Below, piece by piece: positions 24,919 to 36,545 of a stretch of 64,000 nucleotides of DNA. The position numbers were made by a program, and so were the translations under genes. Under the pieces are notes generated by a model. That model was given only the letters and a program-made list of their open reading frames with translations. It made no database searches and was not told the origin of the DNA. Source of the DNA: Echinometra lucunter (taxonomy: Eukaryota > Echinodermata > Echinoidea > Camarodonta > Echinometridae); the NCBI GenBank assembly GCA_029962745.1, contig CM057153.1, forward strand, positions 8,252,962 to 8,316,961, given 5' to 3'. Each line of letters begins with the position of its first letter. Position 1 is the stretch's first letter.

Positions 24919-25558
24919 GAACTGATAGAATGTTCAGAGGTAAATGTTGAGGATGTACATGTATGCATCTTTCTGCCACGGGTAGGGGACCATTCGTCTT
25001 AAATAACTTGTGATTTAGCCAGTGTTGTCGTGTGACTGCAGCTGGATACACATTGGGACCTGTCTTTTCTTTCTCCTGATTTTCACGAGATAGAAAGTTC
25101 TACCAAAAGCACCTGCAGAACCTAAAATATTCAGGTATGACTGCCAATCTGAATGGGATAACGCAAAATAGAAAGGACCGCCTGTCGGAGGGTTCTCGAG
25201 TTATTCATTATTAAAACCCATTCAGGACAGTCAACTCCTATAATTTTAGGGATAACATGTAGAAAGGGGTCAAGCCCATAAAAAGTTAAACATCCCATAT
25301 TATGGTAGTGTACATGGCGTACATGAATTATTTTTGTGCAAAATTGTAAATTATTTGCCGTCACCTGCCCCCAAATGCAATGATTTTGTAGAGTTTGAAG
25401 AGTCTAATTTAAGCCTTTACTCAAGTGGTGTAGAAGTATTCTTTTCTCTGTTTGTGTAGCCTGTAGGCTTCATGTAGTACATGACAGTCGCAGTCTATAT
25501 GTGTGTGCAAATATGTAGACACATGAACTTGAATCTTACTAAAGTTTGAGCCTGTTTG

Positions 25559-25977
25559 TTAACCCATAGCAGTACAGAGCTTTCTTGAAGTCTAAATTAA
25601 TCATCTTCAATCCTCAAATTGGCAATACAAATGATTTTTTTTTCCATGTTTGCATAGCTTGAAAAAAATAAATATGGATATAACATAAACCAAAATGAAA
25701 TATAATTGTAAAATTTAATCAGAAATTGCCAATTTGAACACAGAAATAGTGATTATATATTATTCACTGTGTTGCCAATTTAAAGAGTTTAATGATTAGT
25801 TACACTTAAACTGCTCTAATTCGAGAATGCCACACCATACAGCGATGGGAACAGGCTCAAATTTGTCAGTGCATTTTTCTCTTTCTGCTCATGTATGATA
25901 TGTACTGCCCAACATTCTGGACCAACGAATACTGTTAAAGCGTCTCCTAAAGGTGACACTGTACCTCTATGGGTTAA
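25559..25977. mobile_element. 419-bp TTAA-bounded MITE, diverged copy
   Basis: Begins TTAACCCATAGCAGTAC and ends GTACCTCTATGGGTTAA, giving inverted termini flanked by TTAA. Internal segments (ATTGCCAATTTG, TTTTTCTCTTTCTGCTCATG) match the elements at 33051-33466 and 34564-34978. TTAA target duplication with CCC-starting termini is the signature of piggyBac-type elements. No coding capacity. Confidence 0.7.
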
Positions 25978-26187
25978 TTGAGCATACAAAGAGTTAAACC
26001 CTAGTTTAGACCATGCTTTGAAAATAACCTCTTTGGTGAATTCATGGCTATCTCTTTTATCTTGCTAGCCTCCTATTTTCTGAACAAGTAGACTAATATA
26101 TCATTAATCTACACGTACATAGGAAAAATTGTGAGTTGCTGTTCATTACAGTAAATCTGCCAAGGCAGTCATGAATCTTTTTTGAAG

Positions 26188-27450
26188 TAGTCGGTTTGAC
26201 CTTTTACAAACCTAGAAAAGTTCTTTCCGTTGAAGTTTTTTTTATTGATTTAGGTTCCTATTTGGGTTATGAACATTTTCAGCTTGGTTACCCAAACAGC
26301 AACCTTGAGCAATTTGCATAATTTGCATAAATCTATATGGATACAGGATATGCCACCAAGACAACTTGCACGGAATAAACTGGACTACATACTAATTGTG
26401 TATGTGCGGTGATACGGAACTTTAATAGCGTTGTCAATCTCGTGAATTCAACCTGTGATGAAACGAAACAGGGTACACTGATGTATAATACTTCCATAAA
26501 CTAGGGGTTTTGTAGGGATGTAGAATATTATTGCAATTACAGGTGAGGGTTTATATAGTACTGAAAATCAAGGAAATGTCAACTTCGTTATCTATAAATG
26601 ATTGAAAACTTAGTTTTACATTCATTAACAATGGTACTAACATGGTACTTCGTTTAGGCCCATCTTTTAAAAATGCTTACTGCAGCCATATTATAGTAGG
26701 ACCAAAGTAGCGTCCATGCCACAGAATCACATATCAGTGGTTGAAAATATTTTGGCTCTAGCATTTTAACAAAATGCAAAGTTTTAGATATGCGCCCTAC
26801 ATAATTGCAACAATAGAAAAAAACCAACAAACAGAAACGTCTTTTTGAAATGTACAATTGAATTGGAAACATACTTGTGGTGTTAGGGTGTTCAAATAAT
26901 GTTAATTTCATCCATACGGCTAACATTACACGGAGATCTACCCCAAAAGGAACTAAAATAATGAGAAGGCTGCCAACCCGCTAGCGCACATTGATACCGG
27001 TTCATTAGGAGCAGGCCTACTTTCATTCTAGGTTAAAAAAAGTACATTCACAGTTTTTTACAGATAAGCAAGTTGATATTAACATGATTCTTAGTACAAA
27101 AGCGTGATTTGTAATTGTAAAAATAACACTGAAATGATTTCCGTGTCCCACAAACCCCTAACTGGATGTGTATCCATATCTCATTATGTGTATCAAGGGC
27201 ATTTCGTTTTATCACAGGTTGCATTCAAGAGATGGGCAACACTATTAGAGTTCTGTATCAGTGCACATACACAATTAGCATGTAGTTCAGTTTGAGCATT
27301 CTGTGTAAGTTGTCTTTGCGCTTTATAACCGTTATGCATACAGATTTATTCAATTGTTCAAAGTTGCTGTTTGGGCAACCAAGCTGAAATTGTTCATAGA
27401 CCACATTTCTAGGTTACACTGTTAGCTAAATAGGACTGTCAAACCGACTA
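26188..27450. mobile_element. 1.26-kb foldback element with arms of about 370 bp
   Basis: The left arm (about 26188-26560) and right arm (about 27090-27450) are inverted copies. Shared blocks include AGTCGGTTTGAC, ATGAACA[AT]TTTCAGCTTGG, CCCAAACAGCAAC, CTAATTGTGTATGTGC and CAACCTGTGAT. Arms are diverged, with small insertions. The spacer of about 530 bp has no meaningful ORF. It could be an old foldback transposon or a large MITE; no target duplication is evident. Confidence 0.7.
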
Positions 27451-28049
27451 AAGTGTAATGCATGTACAAGTCCCTTTACATTTTGTATTTACATTATTCC
27501 ATTCAGTGAATTCAATTCATGCACAGAATTCAAACAATACTACTGTTTCTTCATCATTCTCTCTTTCATGGCACCATGTTCCCAGTCTCCAGAGATCTTA
27601 TCTTTTTTACGACCGACCGTTCACACCTGCATTGACTGTCTCTGAGCTACATTTTGACTTCATACCTCACTCACTATAAAGCATTTGTATTGACATGTGG
27701 ATGGTAATACCATTCATTATACGTATTCATATACTTTCTACCCTCTCGGTTAACATAACATTCACTTTTACTAGATTAGACCATGTTATTTCAGTCTGTT
27801 CCTTCTATCATTATATTCACTTTTTTCTCTCTCTCTTATTGATTAGGGAATATGAGCTGAAAATAGCTAGTATTAGACCATGCTACAAGTAAAATGTAAG
27901 AGTAAATAACCTTGGAATAATATTCCCCTAGGTTTTGATTACCTTTGTTTTGATACTCACTGTATAAATGCAAATCTGTAGTCAGTGTCTCTAGTTCCAG
28001 GATGGTCTGGCCCATTTCCAGAGATGCCAAGTTCCTAAAAATTTTATGA
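27451..28049. other. Non-coding stretch, nothing recognised
   Basis: AT-rich sequence with no feature beyond short open frames without domains. Confidence 0.5.
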
Positions 28050-28433
28050 GTGAGATGTTCATGACTCGGCGTCTCGGCGAGGGAGCAAAGCGACCGAGCG
28101 GGAGGAGGGTGTGGGGGGACCCCCCTCCCACGGTAGGGAGCTTTTTCAATTTTTAGCTCTTAATGGTGCGATCTGGTGCATACTTAAGTGACCATTTTTT
28201 ACTTATTTTGAAAGACAAAACTATCACTTAATCTTTTGAGCTATGCTCCTTATTATAGAGTAGACGGCGTGCGAAGGCGGTCGGCCAGTGTGTATAATCT
28301 AGCGAATAATGCTACTTTTTTTTTTTTCTGTCCGGTCCTGATGCGTGAGAAAAATGGGTGCCATGCGTGAGATTGTGAGACGGACCCTGAATGCGTGAGT
28401 CTCACGCACAATGCGTGAGACTTGGTAGCTCTG
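28050..28433. repeat. Probable interspersed repeat with ATGCGTGAG motifs
   Basis: Starts in CpG-rich sequence (CGGCGTCTCGGCGAGGGAG) with a GGGGGGACCCCCC palindrome near 28114. It ends in five close copies of ATGCGTGAG or its complement (28340-28425), including the hairpin AATGCGTGAGTCTCACGCA. It abuts the MITE copy at 28434. The abrupt change of composition marks it as inserted; I believe it is a common echinoid repeat, but this is from memory. Confidence 0.5.
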
Positions 28434-28577
28434 CATTTCATAAAACTTGTTATAAATAATAAGTTGTAATAACTGTGTTAAGCTACTGAAGTCCTTGCAT
28501 CTGATTTGTTGAGAGCAAATTTGTTATAGAAATATGGCAGTTGTTACTGAAAACAAGTTTTATGAAACGAGACCCTG
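28434..28577. mobile_element. GGGCCCCGTTTCAT MITE, copy 2
   Basis: Contains TTTCATAAAACTTGTTATAA at the left and TTTTATGAAACGAGACCC at the right, with the family core CCTTGCATCTGATTTG. The left GGGCCCC end is missing where it meets the preceding repeat, so it was truncated or was the target of that repeat. Confidence 0.8.
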
Positions 28578-29225
28578 GAATTATCCCTGCCATTATAATG
28601 TTCCTTTGATGTTTGATGTTTGATGTTTCTTCCAATGTGGAAAACTTCCTTGTATGTTCCCTTGCTCCCTGAAGCGTGACTTGGAAGACACCTGTGAATC
28701 CGCTCATGGCATCTCGTCATCTTGTCTCATCAGGCTCAAACTTTTTATCGTTCCTCCTCAAGGTAGTGCAATGACTTAGTCATTAAGAACGTCTGATGGA
28801 TTAGACAGATGCAAAATATGGAATAAAAACTTCTTGGTGACACATATATTAAGTCGACTCTAAGGTCTGAATGCATTAGTCAAGTTTGTTCACCCATTGC
28901 TTTTAAGAACTGGATAAGTCCTGTAGTAAATCTGTGGGTCAACTCAACTCATTAACTACTTATTTACTTCTTCCATGAGATGTAACACCAAAACCACATA
29001 GGCATTTGCATATTAGGGTAAAAATAAGGAGTGCAATGACATATTCGTGAAATGTATCTGATGCATTAAACAGATGGAGAAGATGGCACAAATAGAAACT
29101 TCTCAGTAAAACATATGTACATTATATCAGCTATGTGAGTCAACTTCATGAAGCCATTGCCTATGAGAATGTGATGGTACCTGTAGCAAACCTATGGTAA
29201 TTGAAGAATGCAGTCATCATAGTGT
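28578..29225. other. Non-coding stretch with weak internal repeats
   Basis: Two stretches, 28790-28940 and 29040-29200, share GTCTGATGGATTAGACAGATG / ATCTGATGCATTAAACAGATG, AAACTTCT[TC][GA]GT and CATATATTA or similar, in the same order, so it is an old direct duplication of about 250 bp. Confidence 0.5.
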
Positions 29226-29228
29226 TAA

Positions 29229-29566
29229 AGGGGCTTTTACACCTTCACATATCGAATCACGGATCATCCCGGATCGTCGCTCCGGGATCATCCTTGTTAT
29301 ATCCTGTATCACCATGTACACACTGGATAGAAATCCGGCCTCATCCGTGTACCGGCATATCTGGGGGAAAAATCAGCAAGATCCGCACTGCTACCTTGTC
29401 TGTCTGTGTGGACACCAAACCTGCCGGTACTTTTTGGTATAAATACCCACTCTGGATCGTATTCACACTGGCACTGCGAGGAAAATTGCGATGTTGCAAA
29501 CCGGAACACCGCAGATTCAGATCCAGGAGGATCTGTGATGCAGTCAGTGAAGGTGTAAAAGCCCCT
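29229..29566. mobile_element. 338-bp MITE, Harbinger-like, TAA target duplication
   Basis: Begins AGGGGCTTTTACACCTTCAC and ends GTGAAGGTGTAAAAGCCCCT, a perfect 20-bp inverted terminal repeat, with TAA on both sides (29226-29228 and 29567-29569). It is markedly GC- and CpG-richer than its surroundings, with several GGATC motifs (GGATCATCCCGGATC). An open frame of 122 codons spans it but begins in flanking sequence and matches nothing I know, so it is treated as non-coding. Confidence 0.8.
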
Positions 29567-29699
29567 TAAGTTAACTCATTGAATATTCAATTTCTTCATT
29601 CCACTGTTATATATTTTCTTCAAACTCCTTTTCCATGAACCTGTAGAAAGCCAGGTAAAGGTTTTGGAAGGTTATTTCACATGTACTAGCTGTACACAT

Positions 29700-29900
29700 A
29701 TGTTTTCAAATGCAGGGAACCTGCTTTAGAGACCACCTGTATTGGAAGACCACCTGTCTGTAAAGACTACAATTTTTGTTTTCTTAAAATATTTTCCCCA
29801 TTGAAACATGTAGGAAAGGAATCTGTCCATAAAGTCCACCTGCTCATAAAGACCACATTTCTTGTCTCACTTGGGTGGTCTTTAAGTTTATATACAGTTT
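29700..29900. repeat. Degenerate repeat of a GACCACCTGT motif
   Basis: Copies of GAGACCACCTGTATTGGAA, AAGACCACCTGTCTGTAAAG, AAGTCCACCTGCTCATAAAG and an inverted GGGTGGTCTTTAAG occur within 200 bp. Looks like an interspersed repeat with internal duplication. Confidence 0.6.
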
Positions 29901-31397
29901 TCACTGTGATTGGTACATTTTAAAGGTATAACCTGCAGTGTCTTGCATACTGTGTACTTGTGCAAATGTTGTCCTAACTTAATAGGGCAGCTTTGATGCA
30001 GAGTGTGCCTTCATGATCTAGCTGTTATCAGTGAGGCCTGACCGGCCCATAATATTATTTAGTAATACAATGATCTAGGATGCATGAAGATTGTCTGGGA
30101 GAGCCATTAGCATTTACCAAATTTGGCTATGGATAGGTACTTTATTTCTTCACCTAGACACAATTTTTGATATTATTGTTATAAAGCTGAAGCTTAGCAA
30201 GATATTCTACACTCTGAATGGCAATGAAACCAGAAATGGAATTATATCAGGACTGTTGGAAGTTCAGTATTGGCTTCTGTGAGCAAACTGAGAAGGATGC
30301 ATTTCTACTGATAAGGAAACATGCTTTTCATTCTGTCATTTTCCCTTGAATGATAACAGAACTTATCCTACTGATACCATTGAAATTGATTCTCCTCATA
30401 GCCAGGGACATTCAAGTATTTTCTCAGTTTAGGGCATGTGTATGCCGCTTGCTTGTGATGGTCTGTTTAATTGACCATGTGATTGGAAAGTGAGCTGAAA
30501 ATTTTTTAATAAGACACTTGTTTACATAATTCTTTCATAGATTACTTGCCAGTGCTGGTCTTTTAATTGACCATACAATTGGAAAATTATGTGAAATTAT
30601 CTACCAGTGATTAACGGTCCAGTGACAAATTCTTGTCCCTCAATCATTCTTTGTAAATGATTCTATGTAAATAATTTCCCAATCAAAGTCTCTCAAACTG
30701 AGCGTGAAATTGAACAATCAGTTGTACTCCATCTTTCTGTAAGGTAGTGACTACTCATCTTAAATCGGATATTGCACTGATTTGTTGTACACTTAGCAAC
30801 AACTGCAGTGTAACAGCTATATCTAAGCTAAGGCATAGGGTCAGGCGCTCTCTTTTCACACGGCCGTTCATGGTATCACAATTAAATAGATTAAAGACAA
30901 GCCTTGCGGGCTGGCACAGGGGAGAGAGAGAAACACACCCCTGCGTCAGGATAGCTAGAATGACTGGAGGTGAGAAACCATTGCAGGACATAGTAAAAAG
31001 TGTCCAAGACACTGTCTGTGTGACCCAGATGAAATAGGAATGTATGCCTGTATTAAATTATGCTTGTAGTATTTATTTCATAAAGGGCTACTCCATAATA
31101 ACCTAACCAGGATAACCTCCTTTGTAGAAACGTTAGGTTTTTTTTATAGATTTTTTTTCTCCTGATTTCTCATCTCATATTAAACCTAAAAGTAATAGAA
31201 AAGTATTTATTAGGTGGTTGTGCAGGTTTATACAGAATATCCAATCTGTAACATGCACAAACCTAATTTTTTTTTTTACTTAGTATCCAAAATCCATATT
31301 AATTCTATGAAATTTGATGTGCACGGATGCAGTTATTTACATTGTATTATGATGCTGCAATTGATACATTGTAAGTTTTCAGTAGATTACTGCTTAT
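29901..31397. other. Non-coding stretch, nothing firm
   Basis: AT-rich. The segment 30740-31040 contains overlapping open frames on both strands (up to 96 codons) and more CpGs than its surroundings, but no recognised domain. Confidence 0.5.
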
Positions 31398-31728
31398 TTA
31401 ATACTGCTTTCACACCAAGGTACGGTCGCTGGGTACCGTTGCAGAGACCGTACCCAGCGACCGATGAAATCATAGTGTGAAAGCATTTCATCGTACCCAG
31501 CGACTGTACCTTGGTGTGAAAGCACATCGTACTCAGCGACCGATCGAAATGCAATGACCCCCCATACATGCCCACGCGCTATCTCTACTTCCGCTTCCTG
31601 CTAGGTCAGCCATACAGCGACCGATCGCTCTGGGCCTGACCAAATTTTGACGGCGGTGTGAAAGCACGTCCGGTACGGTCTCTGCAACCGTACCCAGCGA
31701 CCGCACCTTGGTGTGAAAGCGGTATTAG
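31398..31728. mobile_element. Palindromic MITE with repeated GTACCCAGCGACCG motif
   Basis: The termini TACTGCTTTCACACCAAGGT and ACCTTGGTGTGAAAGCGGTA are inverted, and the inversion extends inward over about 50 bp (GTACGGTCGCTGGGTACC, GCAGAGACCGTACC). A third terminus, GTACCTTGGTGTGAAAGC, lies inside at about 31506-31523, so 31401-31523 is itself palindromic and a second unit shares one end. The motif GTACCCAGCGACCG or a close variant occurs about six times (near 31423, 31450, 31492, 31529, 31611, 31690). A TTA duplication is possible if one base was inserted at the left end. Confidence 0.75.
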
Positions 31729-33050
31729 TGAGTTAGTCAATTTATACCAGATATGCTGGGGGTATTTTCCCTTTAGAGTTGAATCAATCACCAGTAATTT
31801 ACCAGGATATACACATCGCATTCCTCTCATTCCTGACATACTGGTAAACCTGTGTGGTGTTATCATAATGAACAACAGGTGTTAGGTGGTGAAGTGCACT
31901 GTGATAGACTTAAAGAGATATGAAGTTTCTTTTGAAATGAGATGTGTGAAGTATAGATTTAGTTAATAAAATTTTGTCAGCCTCTACTGTAAAGAAATTT
32001 GTAATTGTTTTTAAGTTGTTCAGAGTTTTGTAGTTTTATATAGCCTTGACTCTGGTAATGGTGAATAATGTAATAAATACAGAAGAATATAAATGACTAA
32101 TATAGGACCAGTAGGAGATTATAAACTGGTAGTTTATAACAATAGAATATGTAGGTATTCCCGTGGTATGTGAGTTTTACTTATTTTTCATTGACTTTGA
32201 TTTTCATTTGGTTATCTGAAGTTTTGGAATGCTCCACTGGTAAACAAAACTTATTCATTCTATGTGTAAAAATACAAGATCTTTTAGCTAGTTTCTCTTA
32301 AGTGACAAATATTTTTATCACTAGGAGTCCAGAGACCCTTTAACATGTTCACATCTTCACAAGATATGACTCGCGTGTGAACTGCAATCTGAAAAGTGTG
32401 TCACATGTGTGCCACTTTTATGGAATTTTGATAGTGTGATATCTGTCAAAGCTGATAGCATGGAATGGAACGTTTGCTCTTTTCTAGAAATAATATCCAT
32501 TCAAGCGATTGCTATTTTTCTATCATATTGATTGAATATACACAAGCAAGTGCTACCGATAGATAAATGAGATCTTTTTTGACAAGAAAATGCTGCTTAA
32601 TGGTTTTGTTCACAGTTATTTGTCTATGTTGCAATCTGTGGTCATACTTAGTTCATAAAAATATCCAGTACAAATACTTGTTCAAGGTTCAGGCAAGTTG
32701 CACTTGTGTTCATGGTATGTTGAAGAGAGGCTAGTGGGTGCGTAATTGTCGATTTAGATACTTTAACACAAACCTGCCATTTATTTTTCCACCTCTGCAG
32801 CTGTGCATTATTTCAGGTTACTCATAGACCCACTTTTGGTCCTTTTGCTTCATATGTTTAAGCTTCATATGACAGCATTATCTTAATTTGATATAAACCA
32901 TGTTGAAGGGTGACTGGAACGTGTTCTGTCTGAACACAATGAATGACTAATTTCACTACCAAATCTCCTTAAAAGACTATTCCCATTACCAGACGAGTCT
33001 CTGAAACCTCACCCATTCTTGCTGGTGTCTATGATCCAGCCACCAAATGC
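31729..33050. other. Non-coding stretch, nothing recognised
   Basis: AT-rich sequence without exons, repeats or islands I can support. Confidence 0.5.
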
Positions 33051-33466
33051 TTAACCCATTCGTGACAGAGGTCCACATTTTGTGGTTTGGCCTAACATCT
33101 TTTGATGCAAAGCCCTAAACATCATACCAAATACACGAGCAGAAAGAGCAAAAAATTCTACACAAACTGTGCCCATTTTGGTTGCGTCAATATTTGTTGT
33201 TTGATGCTGAAAATTTTTTAAAGGAAAATAAGCATTAAAATCCTTAAATTGGCAATGTGATAGAAAGTTTAAAATCACCATTTTCCCCTGCAAATTGGCA
33301 ACTTTTTGACTTCTCATCATAATTTCTGTCAATTTATATTCATTTCAGATACATGACGTTTTATAAGAAAATTGTAGCAATAAAATAAAAATGTTGGTGT
33401 TGCCAATTTGAAGAATAAAAGCTGATCAAATTAGGCTTTGAATAATTCCTGTCATGAATGGGTTAA
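33051..33466 (-). mobile_element. 416-bp piggyBac-like MITE, copy in minus orientation
   Basis: Bounded by TTAA at both ends. Termini are TTAACCCATTCGTGACAG and CTGTCATGAATGGGTTAA. It is about 95 percent identical by eye to the reverse complement of 34564-34978. An open frame of 93 codons (MTEIMMRSQKVANLQGK...) lies on the minus strand, but differences from the other copy are mostly amino-acid-changing, so it is not a conserved protein. Confidence 0.85.
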
Positions 33467-34563
33467 GGTAGAATACTGGGACATCTGTGGAGTAACATAC
33501 TGGAGTAGTGGTTGTACACCCAGCCTTCCATTGTGAAGATAGCCCTTTGCCTCAGTGGAAACAAGCTCATTAGTAGGAGGTACACTTGCACAGAGGCAAT
33601 CAGCCATGCACTTGGATTTTGAACACCCATACTGAAAGTTATGACATGTATGCTACTGTTCTATTTATTTGTTTCATTTTATGCCTTCCAAAAGTAATTT
33701 GAAAACAAAAAAGTCCAGGGGAATAGTTATCTATTAGATAAAAATTGGAAAGAGGAATGATAATATGAGAGGGACGCCTTATTAAAGCAGTAGAAATATC
33801 TTGGGATGGGCTCTGCATACGTAGAAAGTGGTGGTAAAAACTGCAAAATGATTTCTGTGTTCATTTATAAATTCTCTCATGTTAGAATTTTAACTCCTTG
33901 AGCGTTCTTTTCACATCAGTGCACATTCGTACAATGAAAGTCAACAACTGTAATAATTAGCTTAGAACTCCTTCACCATTGTACTAGTGAAACTGAAAAA
34001 ATAGCTATTGTGCTTAAGGTGATATCTAAAGAATAATTACCAATATCAAAATTGCACTAAGGGATATAGAATTGAAAGAAAATATCAGAAGAACAATTGT
34101 CATTATTTTCTCCTTAATATTAATTGAGCATACAAAGAGTTGAATGAAGAAACCATGGTTCACAAAAAATGGGTTCAAATAGAAGACAGAGCATTTAAAA
34201 TAAAAGATTTTAGACCACCCTTGTGTGAACTCACCCTCCCAATTCCTAATTCCGTTGAGTGCACAGATCCACTATCTAAACAGAATGAGTGATTGAAACG
34301 AAGTGATGATTCCTGGTATTACTGGACAAAATCGCGCTTCGTAGCCCTGATACCAAGCAGCTGCATTACCCCAGGAACATCTATCATCATGATATGCTCA
34401 GTGAAAAGTCAAAGTGGTTTTTTGAGTGATAATATAAAAAGGAGGAGGGTGATTGGTGATAAGGAGGATTGAAGGGGTGGGGGGGGGGGGGGGGAGCTTT
34501 AGGCTTTAATAGTGATAATGTGGAGAAGGAGGGGGTGCTTTGTAATCTTGCATAAGTGTCTTT
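33467..34563. other. Spacer between two inverted MITE copies
   Basis: 1.1 kb of AT-rich sequence with a G run at about 34478-34494. The segment TTAATTGAGCATACAAAGAGTT at 34117-34138 also follows the right end of the related element at 25975-25996. No gene. Confidence 0.6.
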
Positions 34564-34978
34564 TTAACCCATTCGTGACAGGAATTATTTAAAGCCTAAT
34601 TTGATCAGCTTTTTTTCTTCAAATGGCAACACCAACATTTTTATTTTATTGCCACATTTTTCTTATAAAACATCATGTATCTGAAATGAATATAAATTGA
34701 CAGAAATTATGATGAGAAGTCAAAAAGTTGCCAATTTGCAGGGGAAAACGGTGATTTTAAACCTTCTATCACATTGCCAATATAAGGATTTTAATGCTTA
34801 TTTTCCTTTAAAAAATTTTCAGCATCAAACAACAAATATTGACGCAACCAAAATGGGCACAGTTTGTGTAGAATTTTTTGCTCTTTCTGCTCATGTATTT
34901 GGTATGATTTTTAGGGCTCTGCCTCAAAAGATATTAGGCCAAACCACAAAATGTGGACTTCTGTAACGAATGGGTTAA
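34564..34978 (+). mobile_element. 415-bp piggyBac-like MITE, copy in plus orientation
   Basis: TTAA at both ends, termini TTAACCCATTCGTGACAG and CTGTAACGAATGGGTTAA. It is the inverted partner of 33051-33466. The element lacks any transposase and must have been mobilised in trans. Confidence 0.85.
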
Positions 34979-35009
34979 TAGGTACATGTAGGTAGAATTA
35001 TTGATTTAC

Positions 35010-35240
35010 TGATAGTGTTGGTGTTGATTGTGATGATAATGATGATGGTGATGACAAGAGTGATTGGGGTGTTGGTGGTGATGATGGTGGTAGTTTTGAT
35101 GGTGTTGATAGGGATGCAGTGGGGATGGTGGTGGTGGTGGTAGTGGTGTTTGTGGTAGTGGTGGTGGTAGTGGGGGTAGTAGAGGTGGTGGTTGTGGAGG
35201 TTGTAGAGGTGATGGTTGTAGTGGGAAAAGTAATGATGGT
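35010..35240. repeat. GGT/GAT/GTT trinucleotide repeat
   Basis: Imperfect GGTGATGGTGGTAGTG units. The long His/Thr/Pro frames on the minus strand are translations of this repeat. A short second patch (GGTGGTAGTGGTG) lies at 35590-35650. Confidence 0.9.
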
Positions 35241-36488
35241 GGTTGTCCCAGAGTAAAAAAAATATTGCTGTACAAACACAAGAACAGAAAAAAAAGACAC
35301 GTAGAAATGGTAGTTTTTTCCAATTAAGGCATGTCACATGCATGATGCAATTAAGGTTTTCAAATAGACCATAAAATGAGGAAAAAGGGTATGTTTTCTT
35401 GAGTTTAACAGAGCAAAAGTGACAGAGACCTTGTTTAGGGGTAAATTTTCATAGAAAGACTTGAAAAACAAATTGAAAAGGGTGTGATTTTGATCAATGG
35501 ATCGTTTAATGGAAAACCCATTAATCCGTGTGTACAGGAATGTGTACTGGCTGTTCTCCCCCCCCCCCATCACCCGGGTGTAGTTGCAGTGGGGGTAGTG
35601 GTGGTGGTAGTGGTGATAATGAAGGTGATTATGATGATGATGATAATGGAAATGATGTAAGGGAATTAGGGAAGGTTAGGCTTACTTTGAGCCGTATATG
35701 CTCTAACAAACCAAATATGAGTGTATTTGTAGAAATCAGAAAATTTATTGTTATGCAGTGCATTCTCACATTCAAATATTCCCTTGCTTTTCTTGGGTTC
35801 TAATCTTCCACTGTCTTCAGATAACAGGAAACATGTGATTATTAGGAACGACATGGTTCCGTCTAATCTGTGGCAAGAGCTGAGTGCACCTTTAAGCAGC
35901 CACGGTCAAATCAGACACGTGCACACACCAGAAGCTAAACACATTCTAATCCTATATGCTACCAATCAGGTGAATCTGATGAATTAGATGTGAGTGTCCG
36001 GGTATGTACTTTTCAATCCCCATCAACCGAAGCATGCCAGTGTAGAGAGTTCGTCAGCAAACATTGTACAGCTATATGAACAGTGTGGGGGAGAGCAGTA
36101 GATCATGGAGTTGACTAATAGGCATTTTGTGTTTGCTCGGAAAAAAAGGAAAAGATGGGTAGAAAGTACAGAGGAATAGAGCCTGAGAAAGAAAGATATC
36201 ATGAAGTCAGAGTTAAGAAAAAGTTAATAAAGTGCATTACAAAAGGTAAAATGTGGAAAGCGGTTTTGAAATAAGAAATATGGAATTGAAATTGAGAGGA
36301 AGTGGTGGAACGTAATTATGGAAGGAAGGGAAAAAATCTACAATGGAAAAGGAAGAAGTGACATATAGAGTATCAACAAAAATGGAAAAAAAATAAGCAT
36401 TTTCTTTTTGCATGGAAAGGATTTAGTGGTAAATTATAAATGAAAGGTGAAACATGGAGTCTGCCTTTTGACAGGTAAAAAATGAGAT

Positions 36489-36489
<1 letters not shown>

Positions 36490-36534
<45 letters not shown>

Positions 36535-36545
36535 GAGGGGAAGAG
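36490..36545. repeat. (GA)n microsatellite with G run
   Basis: AGAGAGAG followed by about 11 G. Confidence 0.95.

Larger units (their letters stand above)
18090..25558 (+). other. Long intron or non-coding stretch; no further exon accepted
   Basis: Mostly AT-rich. Candidate islands of higher complexity are 19495-19680 (CpGs, two TCAAGTG motifs) and 23840-24245. A block at 18690-18780 shares TATTGTTGTCTGTAT...TTTGTG...GCCACTCC with 38540-38640, so it is a dispersed repeat. At 20313-20393 an 81-bp piece starts TTAATCCATT and ends ATGGGTTAA, possibly a remnant of the TTAA-bounded family. The block 21230-21420 carries sequences resembling tRNA A and B boxes (TGGTTTAGTGGT and GGTTTTGAACCC on the minus strand), but too far apart for a tRNA; a SINE remnant is possible. 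Confidence 0.4.

Noticed and set aside
29201..29569. 122-codon frame across a CpG-rich block
   Set aside because: It coincides with a 338-bp MITE with clear ends; GC-rich sequence has few stops by chance.
33051..33332. 93-codon frame shared with the copy at 34697-34966, which might suggest a conserved peptide
   Set aside because: The two copies differ mainly by amino-acid-changing substitutions, and the frame lies in a MITE; shared openness follows from recent common origin.
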